This document shows positions 9,063-17,356 of a stretch of 21,559 nt of DNA, one piece after another. The stretch's first letter is position 1. The number at the start of each line of letters is the position of its first letter. The DNA is from Nitrospirota bacterium (GTDB lineage: Bacteria; JACPQY01): NCBI GenBank assembly GCA_016190245.1, contig JACPQY010000070.1, positions 1-21,559 of the forward strand, in the 5' to 3' direction. The position numbers and the translations under genes were made by a program. The notes beneath the pieces were generated by a model. The model did no database searches, was not told the DNA's origin, and worked only from the letters and a program-made list of their open reading frames with translations.

Positions 9063-9214
9063 GTCTCAGAGCCACCAACAGAAAAAGAGCTTCTCGACCC
9101 GCCTGTCCAGTCCGCCACGGCGGACGGACGGGCAGGCCCGCCAAACCTGGAACGGCGGGCAGGCAAGCTCGAAGCCTATTCCGGGGCTGTCGTTCGAGCG
9201 AAGTCGAGAACCTG
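9063..9214. repeat. Intergenic block of REP-like palindromes
   Basis: This 152-nt gap between the mutase small subunit and the MaoC gene contains a strong hairpin gtccgcc-ac-ggcggac (9110-9125). Outside it lie cctgtcc and gggcagg, then a second pair of complementary GC-rich segments (cccgcc ... ggcggg), then tcgagcgaagtcgag. This mosaic looks like stacked mobile palindromic repeats rather than a gene. No long T-run follows the hairpin, so it is not a classical terminator. Confidence 0.6.
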
Positions 9215-9694
9215 TCATGACATCGCAAGGACGGACTGGATCCGCCGGACGATCTCGGTGACCAGCGTGCCCGCGGGGAAGACGTCGTCTGCTCCCGCCT
9301 GTTTGATCTTCGGTATGTCCGTGTTGGGGAAGACGCCGCCGACGAAGAGCTTCACCGACGGCACACCCCCCCCCCCACCCGTACCCTCCCCCTCCAGGGG
9401 GGAGGGAGACTCTTTGTTCTCCTCCCCCTTGACGGGGGAGGACGAAGGTGGGGGTGAGGCCTGCCGCAACCCGCGAGCCTCCATCAAGTGGGCGACCTCC
9501 TGGGTGTAGGTCACGTGCTCCCCGGAGAGAAACGACAGACCGACCGCATCCACGCTCTCCTGGACGGCCGCCGCGACGACCGTTTCCGGCGTCAGCAACT
9601 TGCCCAGATAGACCACCTCGTACCCGGCCTCGCGCAACAGCGTGCTCACCACCTTGATGCCGCGGTCGTGACCGTCCATGCCAACTTTGGCCAT
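9215..9694 (-). CDS. B12-binding (small) subunit of an acyl-CoA mutase, with an inserted repeat
   Basis: A 159-residue cobalamin-binding domain. The base-off/His-on motif DGHDRG (DxHxxG, residues 7-12) supplies the axial His9, followed by GLSFLSG (52-58, SxL) and VGGVFP (GG motif, about 118-123). The start ATG 9694 is preferred because GGAGG lies six bases upstream. A GTG at 9715 overlapping the large-subunit stop is possible. Residues about 79-111 (rich in Ser, Pro, Glu and Gly) are absent from normal family members and come from a palindromic DNA element. They fall in the loop before the strand carrying the GG motif, so the fold could survive. It pairs with the large subunit gene directly upstream. 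Confidence 0.88.
   Translation of the reverse strand: MAKVGMDGHDRGIKVVSTLLREAGYEVVYLGKLLTPETVVAAAVQESVDAVGLSFLSGEHVTYTQEVAHLMEARGLRQASPPPSSSPVKGEENKESPSPLEGEGTGGGGGVPSVKLFVGGVFPNTDIPKIKQAGADDVFPAGTLVTEIVRRIQSVLAMS
9364..9460. repeat. GC-rich palindromic element inserted in frame in the mutase small subunit
   Basis: Two perfect hairpins are visible. One is ccctccccc (9384-9392) with gggggaggg (9398-9406). The other is cctccccc (9421-9428) with gggggagg (9434-9441). Outer segments ccccccaccc and ggtgggggtg are also roughly complementary. The element contributes about 33 codons with no stop and no frameshift. It also creates an 11-base C run (9366-9376), a G run on the coding strand. Confidence 0.75.
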
Positions 9695-9711
9695 GAGGAT
9701 CCTCCGTCGTC

Positions 9712-11514
9712 TCACGCGAACGGATCCATCAGAGCTTCGAGCGGATCATAGGATTCTCCGAACGCGGCCCGTACAACACCCAGCGCCTCGCCCAGGGTCG
9801 CGCCGCAGGACACCGCTTCGCGCATGGCAGGTATCAGGTTCACGTCGGTGAGACCTTCGTGAGCCGGGGCCGTGGACGGCACGATCGGCGTGGAACGACC
9901 TTTCAACGCATCTCTGACCCGCTCGGCGTGCGCGTGGGCGCGGGACGCGATCTCCCGTAGCCTGCCGAGCGAGGCCCGAACCCTGCCGCCATCGCGCCGC
10001 TCTTTCCAGAGCGCCAGCCGGCGGATCTGGTCCGTCTTCGAAGCAGCCGGCGCCTCCTCGCCCACTACCTGCGTATCCTCTTCCGGCGGTATCGAAAACG
10101 CGTTCACCCCCACGATCGTGCGTTCCCCCGACTCGACCTCCTTCTGATACTCGAGCGACGCCTTCTCCATCTCCCGATCAATCCAGCCCGAGTCGATCAC
10201 CTCCACCATGCCTCCCCTTTCCTCGATCTGCGACAGGACCGCTTTCGCCTCCTCCTCGAGCCGATCCGTGAGGGACTCGACGTAGTAGGAGCCGCCGAGG
10301 GGATCGGCGGTGTTGGCGACACCCGTCTCGTACGCGAGCACCTGCTGGGTTCGCAGAGCCAGCCGGTGCGATTGACGAGTGGGCAACGCGAAAGGCTCAT
10401 CGTAGGCGCAGCAGTGCAGCGAACTCGCGCCCGCCAGCGTGGCCGCCAAGGCCTGGTAAGCGATGCGGACGACGTTCACCATCGGCTGCTGGGGATAAAG
10501 CGCACATCCCGCCGTGTGAACCGCGAAGCGGAACTTCCAGGAATCCGGGCTCCGAGCGCCGTATTTCTCCCGCATGAGCCGCGCCCACATCCGCCTTGCG
10601 GCCCGGAGTTTGGCGACCTCTTCAAACAGATCGATGTGGGCGGACATGTAGAAGGCGAAGCGGGGCGCGAACGCATCGATCGGCAGTCCCCGGGCGAGCG
10701 CGCCCTGGACGTAGGCCTCCGCCTGGGCGAGGGCAAAGGCGATCTCCTGGGGCGCATTGATGCCCGTTTCGCGGAAGTCGTAGCCGTTCACGTTGATCGG
10801 ATGCCAACCGGGCACGCACCGGGTCGTGTATTCGATGATGTCCACCGCCGTATGGAGCGCGAGTCCGATCGGCGCGAAAACGGCCGGATAGCCGCAGTAA
10901 CGATGGTGAAGCGGATCGTTCTGGACCGTGCCTCGAAGCGTCGAGACGTCCGCCCCCCGCTTGTGCGCCATCTCCAGGAACATCGAAAGAATCACCGGCG
11001 CCGCGGAGGACGTCACCACGAGCGACACGCTGAGGTTCTCCACAGGGATGCCATCAAACAAGTCCTCCATGTCTTGAAGCGACGAAACCGATGTCCCCTG
11101 AACGCCGATCTCATGCGGCACGCGGGGATGGTCCGCGTCGAGGCCCGTCATCGTGGGGATGTCGAAGATCACGTTGACCCCTGTCTGACCCTCGCGCTGG
11201 AGGTACTTGATCAGCTCATTCGTGTCTTTCGGCCCCCCGATCCCGCAAACCTCGCGCCGCGTCCAGTACCTGCCGCGGTACATGTTCGGGTGGATGCCGC
11301 GGGTGAAGGGATAGGTGCCGGGATCCTCCCTCGGCGGGGGGGCATCCGCAGCCTGATAGGCTTCCTTCACTTCCAGGCCTGACCACGTGGCGGTGCGGCG
11401 GGGGCGCTCGCGGTAGGCGTCAGGACGAGACGGCGTGAAGTCGGGAGGTCGAGAGGTCGAAGGCTTCCCCTGCTCTCTGGCCTGACTGGCGACATCCCGA
11501 CTTCTCGACATCAC
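9712..11514 (-). CDS. Large (catalytic) subunit of a B12-dependent acyl-CoA mutase, non-canonical
   Basis: A 600-residue methylmalonyl-CoA mutase-type TIM-barrel subunit that moves a carbon group by radical rearrangement. The N-terminal CoA-pocket segment PGTYPFTRG...[11 protein letters not shown] (65-88), GTVQND (195-200) and [14 protein letters not shown] near the C-terminal third are family hallmarks. Tyr79 corresponds to the substrate Tyr of methylmalonyl-CoA mutase. By contrast, the usual SGYH is NGYD here (Asp246), and the usual PSMR region is [12 protein letters not shown], so the carboxylate-binding Arg is not evident. It is therefore probably not a methylmalonyl-CoA mutase. The first 40 residues are low-complexity and come from a repeat. 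The start GTG 11514 overlaps the dehydrogenase stop, and an ATG follows at once. The stop overlaps or abuts the small subunit start. Confidence 0.88.
   Translation of the reverse strand: MMSRSRDVASQAREQGKPSTSRPPDFTPSRPDAYRERPRRTATWSGLEVKEAYQAADAPPPREDPGTYPFTRGIHPNMYRGRYWTRREVCGIGGPKDTNELIKYLQREGQTGVNVIFDIPTMTGLDADHPRVPHEIGVQGTSVSSLQDMEDLFDGIPVENLSVSLVVTSSAAPVILSMFLEMAHKRGADVSTLRGTVQNDPLHHRYCGYPAVFAPIGLALHTAVDIIEYTTRCVPGWHPINVNGYDFRETGINAPQEIAFALAQAEAYVQGALARGLPIDAFAPRFAFYMSAHIDLFEEVAKLRAARRMWARLMREKYGARSPDSWKFRFAVHTAGCALYPQQPMVNVVRIAYQALAATLAGASSLHCCAYDEPFALPTRQSHRLALRTQQVLAYETGVANTADPLGGSYYVESLTDRLEEEAKAVLSQIEERGGMVEVIDSGWIDREMEKASLEYQKEVESGERTIVGVNAFSIPPEEDTQVVGEEAPAASKTDQIRRLALWKERRDGGRVRASLGRLREIASRAHAHAERVRDALKGRSTPIVPSTAPAHEGLTDVNLIPAMREAVSCGATLGEALGVVRAAFGESYDPLEALMDPFA
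11437..11504. repeat. Inverted repeat encoding the N-terminal tail of the mutase large subunit
   Basis: Arms 11437-11451 (gaagtcgggaggtcg) and 11490-11504 are reverse-complementary at 14 of 15 positions. The stretch encodes about residues 4-26 of the mutase, ahead of the conserved domain. It resembles the gtcgagaagtcg-type intergenic repeats seen in many GC-rich genomes and has been taken into the reading frame. Confidence 0.6.
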
Positions 11515-12686
11515 GACCTCCCCAGCGTGGCTGCTCCGGCCAAGAGCGAGCGGGCGATGACGAGTCGCTGGATCTGGTTCGTGCCCTCGAAAATCTGTGT
11601 CACTTTCGCGTCGCGCATGTACCGCTCCACGGGGTAGTCCTTCGTGTACCCGTACCCCCCCAGAATCTGCACGGCATCCGTCGCCACTTTCATAGCCGTG
11701 TCGGAGGCCAGGAGTTTCGCCATCGAGGCCGCCGCCCCCGCCCCGCGCGATGCCCGATCGGTCTCGGCGGCCGCGTGGTACACAAGCAGGCGGGCGGCAG
11801 TGACGGCGGTCGCCATGTCTGCCAGCATGAATTGGATCGCTTGGAACTGGGCGATGGCCCGGCCGAATTGTTTCCGCTCGGTAGCATACGCCAGGGCGTA
11901 GTCGAATGCCGCCTGCGCGATCCCCACCGCCAAGGCCCCGATCCCTGGACGCGAGCGATCGAAGAACCGGAGTGCGAGAGGGAACCCATCTCCCTCCGCC
12001 CCCAGGCGGTGACTCTCGGGCAACTCACAAGCCTCGAACTCCATCGAGCATGTCCCCGATCCGCAGATGCCCATTTTTTTCTCCGGCTGCCCCGCACGAA
12101 AGCCTTCGGCGCCCCGCTCCACTACGAACGCCGAGAACCCCTTCTTGCCCGCCGAGCGATCCGTCGAAGCGAACACCACAACGACGTCGGCCTCGGGCCC
12201 GTTCGTAATGAAGACCTTCCGGCCGTTCAGGACGTAGTGCCCTTCCCGGCGGGTCGCCGTCGTGGACATGGCCGAGATATCGCTCCCCGCCTGGGGCTCC
12301 GTGAACGCGATGGCCCCGATCTTTTCGCCCGATGCCAGCGCCGGGATCCATCTCCGCTTCTGTTCGTCCGATCCCGCCATCAAGATTGGGTAGGCGCAGT
12401 GCGTCTGCGTCGCGAACGCCGTGGCCGTGGAGGCGCATGCCCGGGCGATCTCTTCGACCGCGAGACAGAGACTCACCACGCCCTCCCCGCTTCCGCCGCA
12501 CTCCTCTGGCATCACCAAGCCGAGGAGCCCCACTTCAGCCAACAGGCGCAGGTTCTCTCGCGGAAACTCGCCCGTCGCATCGATCGCCGCCGCCCGGGGC
12601 GCGATTTCCTTCCGGACGATGCGCCGCGCCTGATCCCTGATCAACCTTTGCTCCTCGGTGAGAACCGAGTCCAGGTCATCTACCAC
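11511..12686 (-). CDS. Acyl-CoA dehydrogenase
   Basis: A 391-residue FAD-dependent acyl-CoA dehydrogenase of normal length. FTEPQAGSD (128-136) is the FAD/substrate signature. The C-terminal segment [34 protein letters not shown] carries the catalytic base Glu367. It introduces a 2,3 double bond into an acyl-CoA and passes electrons to an ETF. The chain length or ring preference cannot be read from sequence. In cyclohexanecarboxylate degradation this step is done by BadJ/AliB, and the BadH/BadI-like genes downstream make that role plausible. The start GTG 12686 overlaps the preceding SDR stop by 7 nt and the stop overlaps the mutase start, so all three are translationally coupled. Confidence 0.9.
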   Translation of the reverse strand: MVDDLDSVLTEEQRLIRDQARRIVRKEIAPRAAAIDATGEFPRENLRLLAEVGLLGLVMPEECGGSGEGVVSLCLAVEEIARACASTATAFATQTHCAYPILMAGSDEQKRRWIPALASGEKIGAIAFTEPQAGSDISAMSTTATRREGHYVLNGRKVFITNGPEADVVVVFASTDRSAGKKGFSAFVVERGAEGFRAGQPEKKMGICGSGTCSMEFEACELPESHRLGAEGDGFPLALRFFDRSRPGIGALAVGIAQAAFDYALAYATERKQFGRAIAQFQAIQFMLADMATAVTAARLLVYHAAAETDRASRGAGAAASMAKLLASDTAMKVATDAVQILGGYGYTKDYPVERYMRDAKVTQIFEGTNQIQRLVIARSLLAGAATLGRS

Positions 12687-13465
12687 GACGCCGTCTGCCC
12701 CCCATCAATGGTGAAGACGGACCCTGTGACGAACGAAGACGCCTCCGAAGCCAGGTAGACGACGAGGGGCCCAATTTCCCCGGGACGCCCGATCCGTCGC
12801 ATGGGAATCCGGCCGAGGATCGCTTCACGCGCACGATCCACTTTCATCGCCTCGTCGCTCATGCCGGTGGCGAAGTAGCCGGGCGAGATCGCGTTCACCC
12901 GCACGCCGAACCGGGCCCACTCGACGGCCAACGCCTTCGTCAGGCTGACGATGGCCCCTTTGGACGCGCAGTAAGAGGCCATGCGATTGACGCCCATCTC
13001 GGACCAGATCGAGGAGATGTTGATGATGCTCCCCGAGCCTGCCTTGACCATATGCGCTCCCACCCCCCGACAGAGACGGTAGCACGCACCCAGGTTCGTT
13101 TCGATCACCTCGCTCCACTCGTCTTCACCGATCTGCAGGAACGGCTTCTCCAGAAGGATCCCGGCGTTGTTCACGAGGACGTCGATTCTTCCGAATCGCT
13201 CCCATGCCTTCGCGACGAGTGCGACGCAATCCGCCGCCTTCGACACATCCGCGCGCACCGGGAGGAACTCCCTGCCCGGCGTTGCCGCGGCCTGGCCCGT
13301 CTCTTGCAAACCCTCTTCGCTCCGCGCCGCGGCCACGACGTTGGCCCCCGCCTCGGCGAGGGCGACACAGATCGCTCGGCCGAGGCCCCGGCTCGCGCCG
13401 GTCACAATCGCTGTCTTGCCCTCCAGAGTCACGGGGCATGCGTCATGGGTCATGGGACAGGCCAT
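12680..13465 (-). CDS. Short-chain dehydrogenase/reductase (FabG-like)
   Basis: A classical SDR of about 261 residues. The Rossmann motif is TGASRGLG, followed by VNNAG and the catalytic Ser152, Tyr165 and Lys169 in [20 protein letters not shown]. The C terminus [12 protein letters not shown] is typical of 3-oxoacyl-ACP or gluconate-type reductases. It is clearly different from the BadH-like SDR at 6700-7464. It may oxidise a 3-hydroxyacyl-CoA made by the hydratase. Several close starts exist. ATG 13465 (or GTG 13468) has AGGG about ten bases upstream and overlaps the end of the CoA transferase; ATG 13453 is also possible. Confidence 0.85.
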   Translation of the reverse strand: MACPMTHDACPVTLEGKTAIVTGASRGLGRAICVALAEAGANVVAAARSEEGLQETGQAAATPGREFLPVRADVSKAADCVALVAKAWERFGRIDVLVNNAGILLEKPFLQIGEDEWSEVIETNLGACYRLCRGVGAHMVKAGSGSIINISSIWSEMGVNRMASYCASKGAIVSLTKALAVEWARFGVRVNAISPGYFATGMSDEAMKVDRAREAILGRIPMRRIGRPGEIGPLVVYLASEASSFVTGSVFTIDGGQTASW

Positions 13466-14834
13466 CACATTCGCGCCCTATTTCCGATATCTCTTCAGCG
13501 GAGAACCCGTGGGCGGCCAGGATCTCCTCCGTGTGCTCGCCCAGGACGGGCGGTCCGAAGGGTTCAGGGGTCATCGTCTGCGCGAGTTTCCATGGCACTC
13601 CCGCCAAGCGGATTCGGCCCAGGGTGTCGTGTTCCAGATCGAGGAGCGCCCCCCGAGCCAAGACTTGGGGTTCGGCCACGACTTCCTCGCACGAGTTGAC
13701 AGGTCCGCACGGCACACCCGCCTCAGACAGCAGCGAAATCCATTCCTGCTTCGTCCGCGCTGGGAACTCCGATTCGAGAATCTCGAACAGCTCCATCTGG
13801 CGCGCCTTGCGATCCGCGTTGGTCCTGAACCTCGCATCGTCCCGGAGCTGCGGGCGACCGAGGGCTAGGCACAGTCTCGACCAGATTTCATCATTCCCCA
13901 CCGCCAGCGTGACAAACCCATCCTTCGCCCGGAAGGACCTGTAGATCGCGATGGGCGACTCCGACCCTCCGCGGCAGCGCTGGAGTTCATCCCCGACCAG
14001 ATAGGCGGCGAGGCGGGGCGCCATGAAGGCAATTTGCCCGTCCAGAAGCGAGACGTCAATGAATTCGCCGCGGCCCGTCTCGCGCCGTCGCACCAGACAA
14101 CTGGCGATGGCGAACGCCGCGAACATCCCCGCCACGATGTCCGACACCGCCGTCCCCACCTTGAGCGGCCGCCGCCCCTCCTCCGTGCTCACGCTCATGA
14201 TCCCCCCGTACCCCTCCCCGATGAGATCGTAGGCGGGAGCGTCGCGTAGCGGCCCGTCCATTCCGAAACCCGTGATGGCGCAGTAGATCAATTCGGGGTG
14301 ACCCTGCGACAACTCGTTGTAGGTCAGCCCGCTACGCTCCAGCGCGGCGGGCCTCATGTTCTCGACGAACACATCGGCCGAGCCGATCAGCCTCAGGAGC
14401 GCGGGGCGACCGGCCGCGCCCTTCATGTTCAGCAAAACACTCTTCTTGTTTCGATTGGCCGAGAGAAACCACGCGCTCTCACCCTGCTTCATCCCACCAC
14501 ATGAAACGGCGCTTGAGCGACCCTCCTGGCTGGTTGCAGGTGGTGGGATGAAGGGCGGGCCCCACGTCCGGCACTCGTCCCCCGCCGGCGGCCGCTCCAC
14601 TTTGATCACCTCCGCTCCCATGTCTCCCAGCATCATCGTGCAATAGGGCCCCGCGTAGGACCCGCTGATGTCCACCACGCGGGTCCCGGCCAAGGGCAGA
14701 TCCTGGGTTGCTTCCGACAGGGACTCCCCGCTCATGGTTCGATCCGCCGCGGCGGACTCACCACGAGCGGGAACGGACCCGCTCGCCCTGTCCACCATAG
14801 GCGGATTGTCGAAGGGCGATGCGATGTGGGTCAT
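13443..14834 (-). CDS. Family III CoA transferase (CaiB/BaiF type)
   Basis: A protein of about 463 residues. The start ATG 14834 has an excellent GAGGAGG site and follows the previous stop by 7 nt. [35 protein letters not shown] is the conserved N-terminal CoA-binding region. [10 protein letters not shown] holds the catalytic Asp203, which forms the acyl anhydride intermediate. Members move CoA between carboxylic acids, so this gene probably activates the pathway substrate. Two oddities are seen. About 45 extra N-terminal residues include a palindromic repeat. An extra segment of about 21 residues (96-116, [12 protein letters not shown]...GGMK) interrupts the usual link between WGPPF and [12 protein letters not shown]. 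Confidence 0.9.
   Translation of the reverse strand: MTHIASPFDNPPMVDRASGSVPARGESAAADRTMSGESLSEATQDLPLAGTRVVDISGSYAGPYCTMMLGDMGAEVIKVERPPAGDECRTWGPPFIPPPATSQEGRSSAVSCGGMKQGESAWFLSANRNKKSVLLNMKGAAGRPALLRLIGSADVFVENMRPAALERSGLTYNELSQGHPELIYCAITGFGMDGPLRDAPAYDLIGEGYGGIMSVSTEEGRRPLKVGTAVSDIVAGMFAAFAIASCLVRRRETGRGEFIDVSLLDGQIAFMAPRLAAYLVGDELQRCRGGSESPIAIYRSFRAKDGFVTLAVGNDEIWSRLCLALGRPQLRDDARFRTNADRKARQMELFEILESEFPARTKQEWISLLSEAGVPCGPVNSCEEVVAEPQVLARGALLDLEHDTLGRIRLAGVPWKLAQTMTPEPFGPPVLGEHTEEILAAHGFSAEEISEIGRECDGLSHDP
14487..14553. repeat. 67-bp element with perfect 14-bp terminal inverted repeats inside the CoA transferase gene
   Basis: Arms cttcatcccaccac (14487-14500) and gtggtgggatgaag (14540-14553) are perfect reverse complements with a 39-nt interior. 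The element encodes the extra residues 96-116 of the CoA transferase without a stop or frame change. It looks like a miniature mobile palindrome captured by the gene. Confidence 0.8.
14764..14785. repeat. Hairpin repeat in the N-terminal extension of the CoA transferase
   Basis: Arms cgagcggg (14764-14771) and cccgctcg (14778-14785) form a perfect 8-bp stem with a 6-nt loop. Surrounding caccacgagcgg and accatgagcgg words resemble widespread GC-rich dispersed repeats. It lies between the well-supported start and the first conserved residue of the enzyme. Confidence 0.5.
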
Positions 14835-14841
14835 ACCCTCC

Positions 14842-15279
14842 TCAAGATTCTGCCTCGTCCTCCTCGATCTCTTCTTCCGCCGCCGCGCTGCTCCTGCGGC
14901 CGGCAGCAACAAGCGCCATGAATCGGCCCGAATCCGACGGGGACTCCGAAGAGACCGTGCTCCCTCTCCGCCCGTTCGACCAAAGAGTGGACATCAGCGC
15001 AAAGGGATAGGTCACTAGGAACAGGCCGACGAAGGCCGTGAGTTTCACAAAAAGACCGAGCCTCTTCGGTGTGGCCATGTATCCTGCCATCCGGGGACTC
15101 AGGGCGATGGAAAAGAAATCATCCCAGCAGGTCTTCTGCATGCCGATGACGTAGGCCCAGTTCACGGGAGCCTTCACCCTACCGGTCAGAACCAGTTCAC
15201 GGCCATCGTCCTCCACCCCTTCTGTCCCGATGTCGATCGCCATGCTTCGCCTGCCGAGACCCTTGGACCAGAATTGCAT
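14842..15279 (-). CDS. Small membrane protein of unknown function, WSKGLG paralog A
   Basis: A 145-residue protein that I cannot assign to a family. It begins MQFWSKGLGRR, followed by a soluble beta-rich part with LVLTGRVKAPVNWAYVIGM. One hydrophobic helix (about residues 74-98, FVKLTAFVGLFLVTYPFALM) ends in a Ser-rich and then acidic tail (EEEIEEDEAES). The same opening and the same LTGxxxxxxxW pattern occur in the next gene upstream, so the two are tandem paralogs. It lies between the FAD oxidoreductases and the CoA transferase, 7 nt before the latter. It may be a membrane-anchored partner of the oxidoreductases; this is inference from position only. Confidence 0.75.
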   Translation of the reverse strand: MQFWSKGLGRRSMAIDIGTEGVEDDGRELVLTGRVKAPVNWAYVIGMQKTCWDDFFSIALSPRMAGYMATPKRLGLFVKLTAFVGLFLVTYPFALMSTLWSNGRRGSTVSSESPSDSGRFMALVAAGRRSSAAAEEEIEEDEAES

Positions 15280-15282
15280 GAC

Positions 15283-15306
15283 AGCTTTCAGCTTTCAGCT
15301 TTCAGC
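15283..15306. repeat. Tandem 7-bp repeat (agctttc)
   Basis: Three perfect copies of agctttc (15283-15303) plus a partial fourth span the 3' end of paralog B and the 8-nt gap before paralog A. The repeat encodes the last residues LKAES of paralog B and occupies the ribosome-binding region of paralog A, where no good Shine-Dalgarno sequence is seen. Copy-number change could alter the coupling of the two genes. Confidence 0.8.
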
Positions 15307-15644
15307 GATCGGCCGCGCGAGACGTCGTCCGGAACGGACGTAGGCCGCGTGAGCCACGCCTTCACGAAATACCCCACGAACTTCAGGCTGTCCTTCACAA
15401 CCCGGAGCCACAACTCGGCCCCCCCGTGGCGCGCCAGAAACGTTCGCACGTCTCGCTGATTCACAAAACGGACGAAACGGATCATGTCGTCTTCCGTGAG
15501 CGCCATCTTGTACCACCAGCGGACTTTTCGAACGGGAATGATACCCGTAAGGACCACACCGTCGGACGCCGTGGCGACGTCCGCCTCGCGCAAGTTGAGG
15601 GGAAGGATGTACTTCGAGCCGAGCCCCTTGGACCACAATCGCAT
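15288..15644 (-). CDS. Small protein of unknown function, WSKGLG paralog B
   Basis: A 118-residue protein. ATG 15644 is chosen because GGAGG lies nine bases upstream and because the next gene starts the same way (MRLWSKGLG versus MQFWSKGLG). The Arg-rich in-frame extension upstream overlaps the FAD gene and is unlikely. It contains DGVVLTGIIPVRKVRWWYKMALTEDD and a mildly hydrophobic segment LWLRVVKDSLKFVGYFVKAWL near the C terminus, more amphipathic than a clear membrane helix. No family recognised. It starts 4 nt after the stop of the FAD oxidoreductase, which suggests functional linkage. Confidence 0.72.
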   Translation of the reverse strand: MRLWSKGLGSKYILPLNLREADVATASDGVVLTGIIPVRKVRWWYKMALTEDDMIRFVRFVNQRDVRTFLARHGGAELWLRVVKDSLKFVGYFVKAWLTRPTSVPDDVSRGRSLKAES

Positions 15645-15648
15645 GTGC

Positions 15649-17346
15649 CTACGCCTCCGCCTTCGGCAGGTACCCTTTCCTGCGCGCCTCGGTGACGGTG
15701 GCATCCTCTCCAGGCAAGCCCTTGATCCCGAGGTCCTCCGCTACCACGCGCGCCGCGTTGTAGCCCGATCCGAGGATCACCATCCCGCCCGGGTGCGTGC
15801 TGGCGCCGCCCACGTAGAGCCCCTTCACGGGCGTGCGATACGATGAGCAATCCGGCGACGGCCGGTTGTAGCCCATCTGGAGCGTCACGTAGGCGCCGTG
15901 CTTGATTGCGCCTCGCTTCATCGTGGGGATCTCGCGTTCGATATCGAGGGGCGACCACGGAATCCTTACCCGCACATTGGCGTGCCGGATGTTGGGAGCG
16001 TAATGGGCCCACTTCTCCATGCACCGGTCCGCGTAGGCCTCGCGTCGTGCCTCCCAGTCGGTTCGATACGGCGCCCAGCACTCCCACCTGAGCACGTGGT
16101 GCTCCCCGAAGGGCACGTGGTTGGGAACGAGCAGGGAATCGAACAGCGAGAGACAGCTCCCGTGCCCCGCAATCGCGTCCGGCAGCTTTCCATCCCGCAA
16201 CTCCGAGACGTGGTGCAGCACGTCCTCAGGGCTCTCGAAACCCATCACAACCACCAACGCGCCGTTCACCTCGTCCTCGTACCCCTCGTACTTCGGCGCA
16301 CTGCCCACCACGCCCGAGCTGCACACAAAGAGGCTCCACTCGTCCCACTGCCACTCGGACGCCATGTCGCGCAGTTCGGCGATCTCATCGCCCCAAGCCG
16401 CTACAATCCCTCCCTTCCCCTGCCCTCCGGCGGCGGCGGGCGCCGCGTGCGTTCCATCAAGAAGCGTTACAAAGGTTTGTTCCGGGTTGAGGGTACTTAC
16501 CACGGCGCGCGCCCGCAGCTCGCCATCGGCGAGCCGCACGCCCACGACCCGTTCGCCCTCCATGACGAACGATTGCACCTGCGAGTTCGTCACCACGCGT
16601 CCGCCGAACTCCTCCACCGTTCTCCTCAGACCGGAGGCGAGTTGATGGGACCCGCCCCGCACCAGCGCGTTCTGCGTGAGGCGGTGGACGTAAATCGGCG
16701 CGAGAAAACCCATCCCGCTCTCCTCGGGATCGAGACCGAACATCGACGAAAGGTAGAGGATGCCCGCCTTCACGCGCCGGTCGGCGAACTTGTACCGATC
16801 GATGACCTCGAGTGGGGAGAGCTCGGAGATGTCCGCAATGACTTTCCCGAGCTTGTCGGCGTTCTGCAGGAGTTCGACCTGTTCGATCGGCTCTACGGGC
16901 GGGGCGTACGTGGCCGGGATCAGAAACGCGTCGCACATCTTCTGAAAGTCGTCGTGGAGCCGGCCGAACGCCTCCGCATCCTTTGGGGAGAGCTTCGCGA
17001 TGGACGCCTGCGAACGCTTCACGTCCGTGTAGAGAGTGAAGGACGACTTGTCCTCGAACAGAAACGCCACCTGGGCCTCCGGGCGCACGAAGGCCACTCC
17101 GCGATCGGCGAGGTTCAAATCGGAGTACGGCACCATGCGCTCGGCCAGCATCATGTAGGTCGCGTGATGGTTCAGCTTGAACCCGGAGATTTCCTGCGTC
17201 AGCAGGCCGCCGCCCGATTCCACGTTCTTCTCGATCACGGCCACTTTCGCCCCCGCCTTCGCCAAATAAGCCGCGCACGTCAGGCCGTTGGGGCCGGCGC
17301 CGATCACCAGGGCGTCGTATTCTTGCGATCCGTCTTGCGTGCTCAT
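15649..17346 (-). CDS. FAD-dependent oxidoreductase, phytoene desaturase (CrtI)-like, copy 1
   Basis: A 565-residue flavoprotein. The N-terminal dinucleotide motif is VIGAGPNGLTCAAYLAKAG (GxGxxG at 16-21) followed by VIEKN. The C-terminal FAD motif is GLYVGGASTHPGGMVILGSGYNAA, as in CrtI, carotenoid isomerase and PDPR-type oxidoreductases. Start ATG 17346 has a GAGGGG site and lies 10 nt after the preceding gene; the longer in-frame form is rejected. Members desaturate, isomerise or saturate isoprenoid or other hydrophobic chains. The length and pairing with a second homologue recall the paired CrtI-like enzymes of bacterial isoprenoid clusters, but no phytoene synthase is present, so a role on the degraded substrate is more likely. 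Confidence 0.87.
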   Translation of the reverse strand: MSTQDGSQEYDALVIGAGPNGLTCAAYLAKAGAKVAVIEKNVESGGGLLTQEISGFKLNHHATYMMLAERMVPYSDLNLADRGVAFVRPEAQVAFLFEDKSSFTLYTDVKRSQASIAKLSPKDAEAFGRLHDDFQKMCDAFLIPATYAPPVEPIEQVELLQNADKLGKVIADISELSPLEVIDRYKFADRRVKAGILYLSSMFGLDPEESGMGFLAPIYVHRLTQNALVRGGSHQLASGLRRTVEEFGGRVVTNSQVQSFVMEGERVVGVRLADGELRARAVVSTLNPEQTFVTLLDGTHAAPAAAGGQGKGGIVAAWGDEIAELRDMASEWQWDEWSLFVCSSGVVGSAPKYEGYEDEVNGALVVVMGFESPEDVLHHVSELRDGKLPDAIAGHGSCLSLFDSLLVPNHVPFGEHHVLRWECWAPYRTDWEARREAYADRCMEKWAHYAPNIRHANVRVRIPWSPLDIEREIPTMKRGAIKHGAYVTLQMGYNRPSPDCSSYRTPVKGLYVGGASTHPGGMVILGSGYNAARVVAEDLGIKGLPGEDATVTEARRKGYLPKAEA

Positions 17347-17356
17347 CGGGGCCCCC

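Noticed and set aside
9110-9125. Strong hairpin after the mutase small subunit as a transcription terminator
   Set aside because: No T-run follows on the coding strand and the operon continues with coupled genes. The hairpin is better seen as a REP-like repeat.
9712-11514. A standard methylmalonyl-CoA mutase of propionate metabolism
   Set aside because: The active-site His and Arg motifs are not conserved, and no epimerase, propionyl-CoA carboxylase or MeaB-type chaperone gene is nearby.
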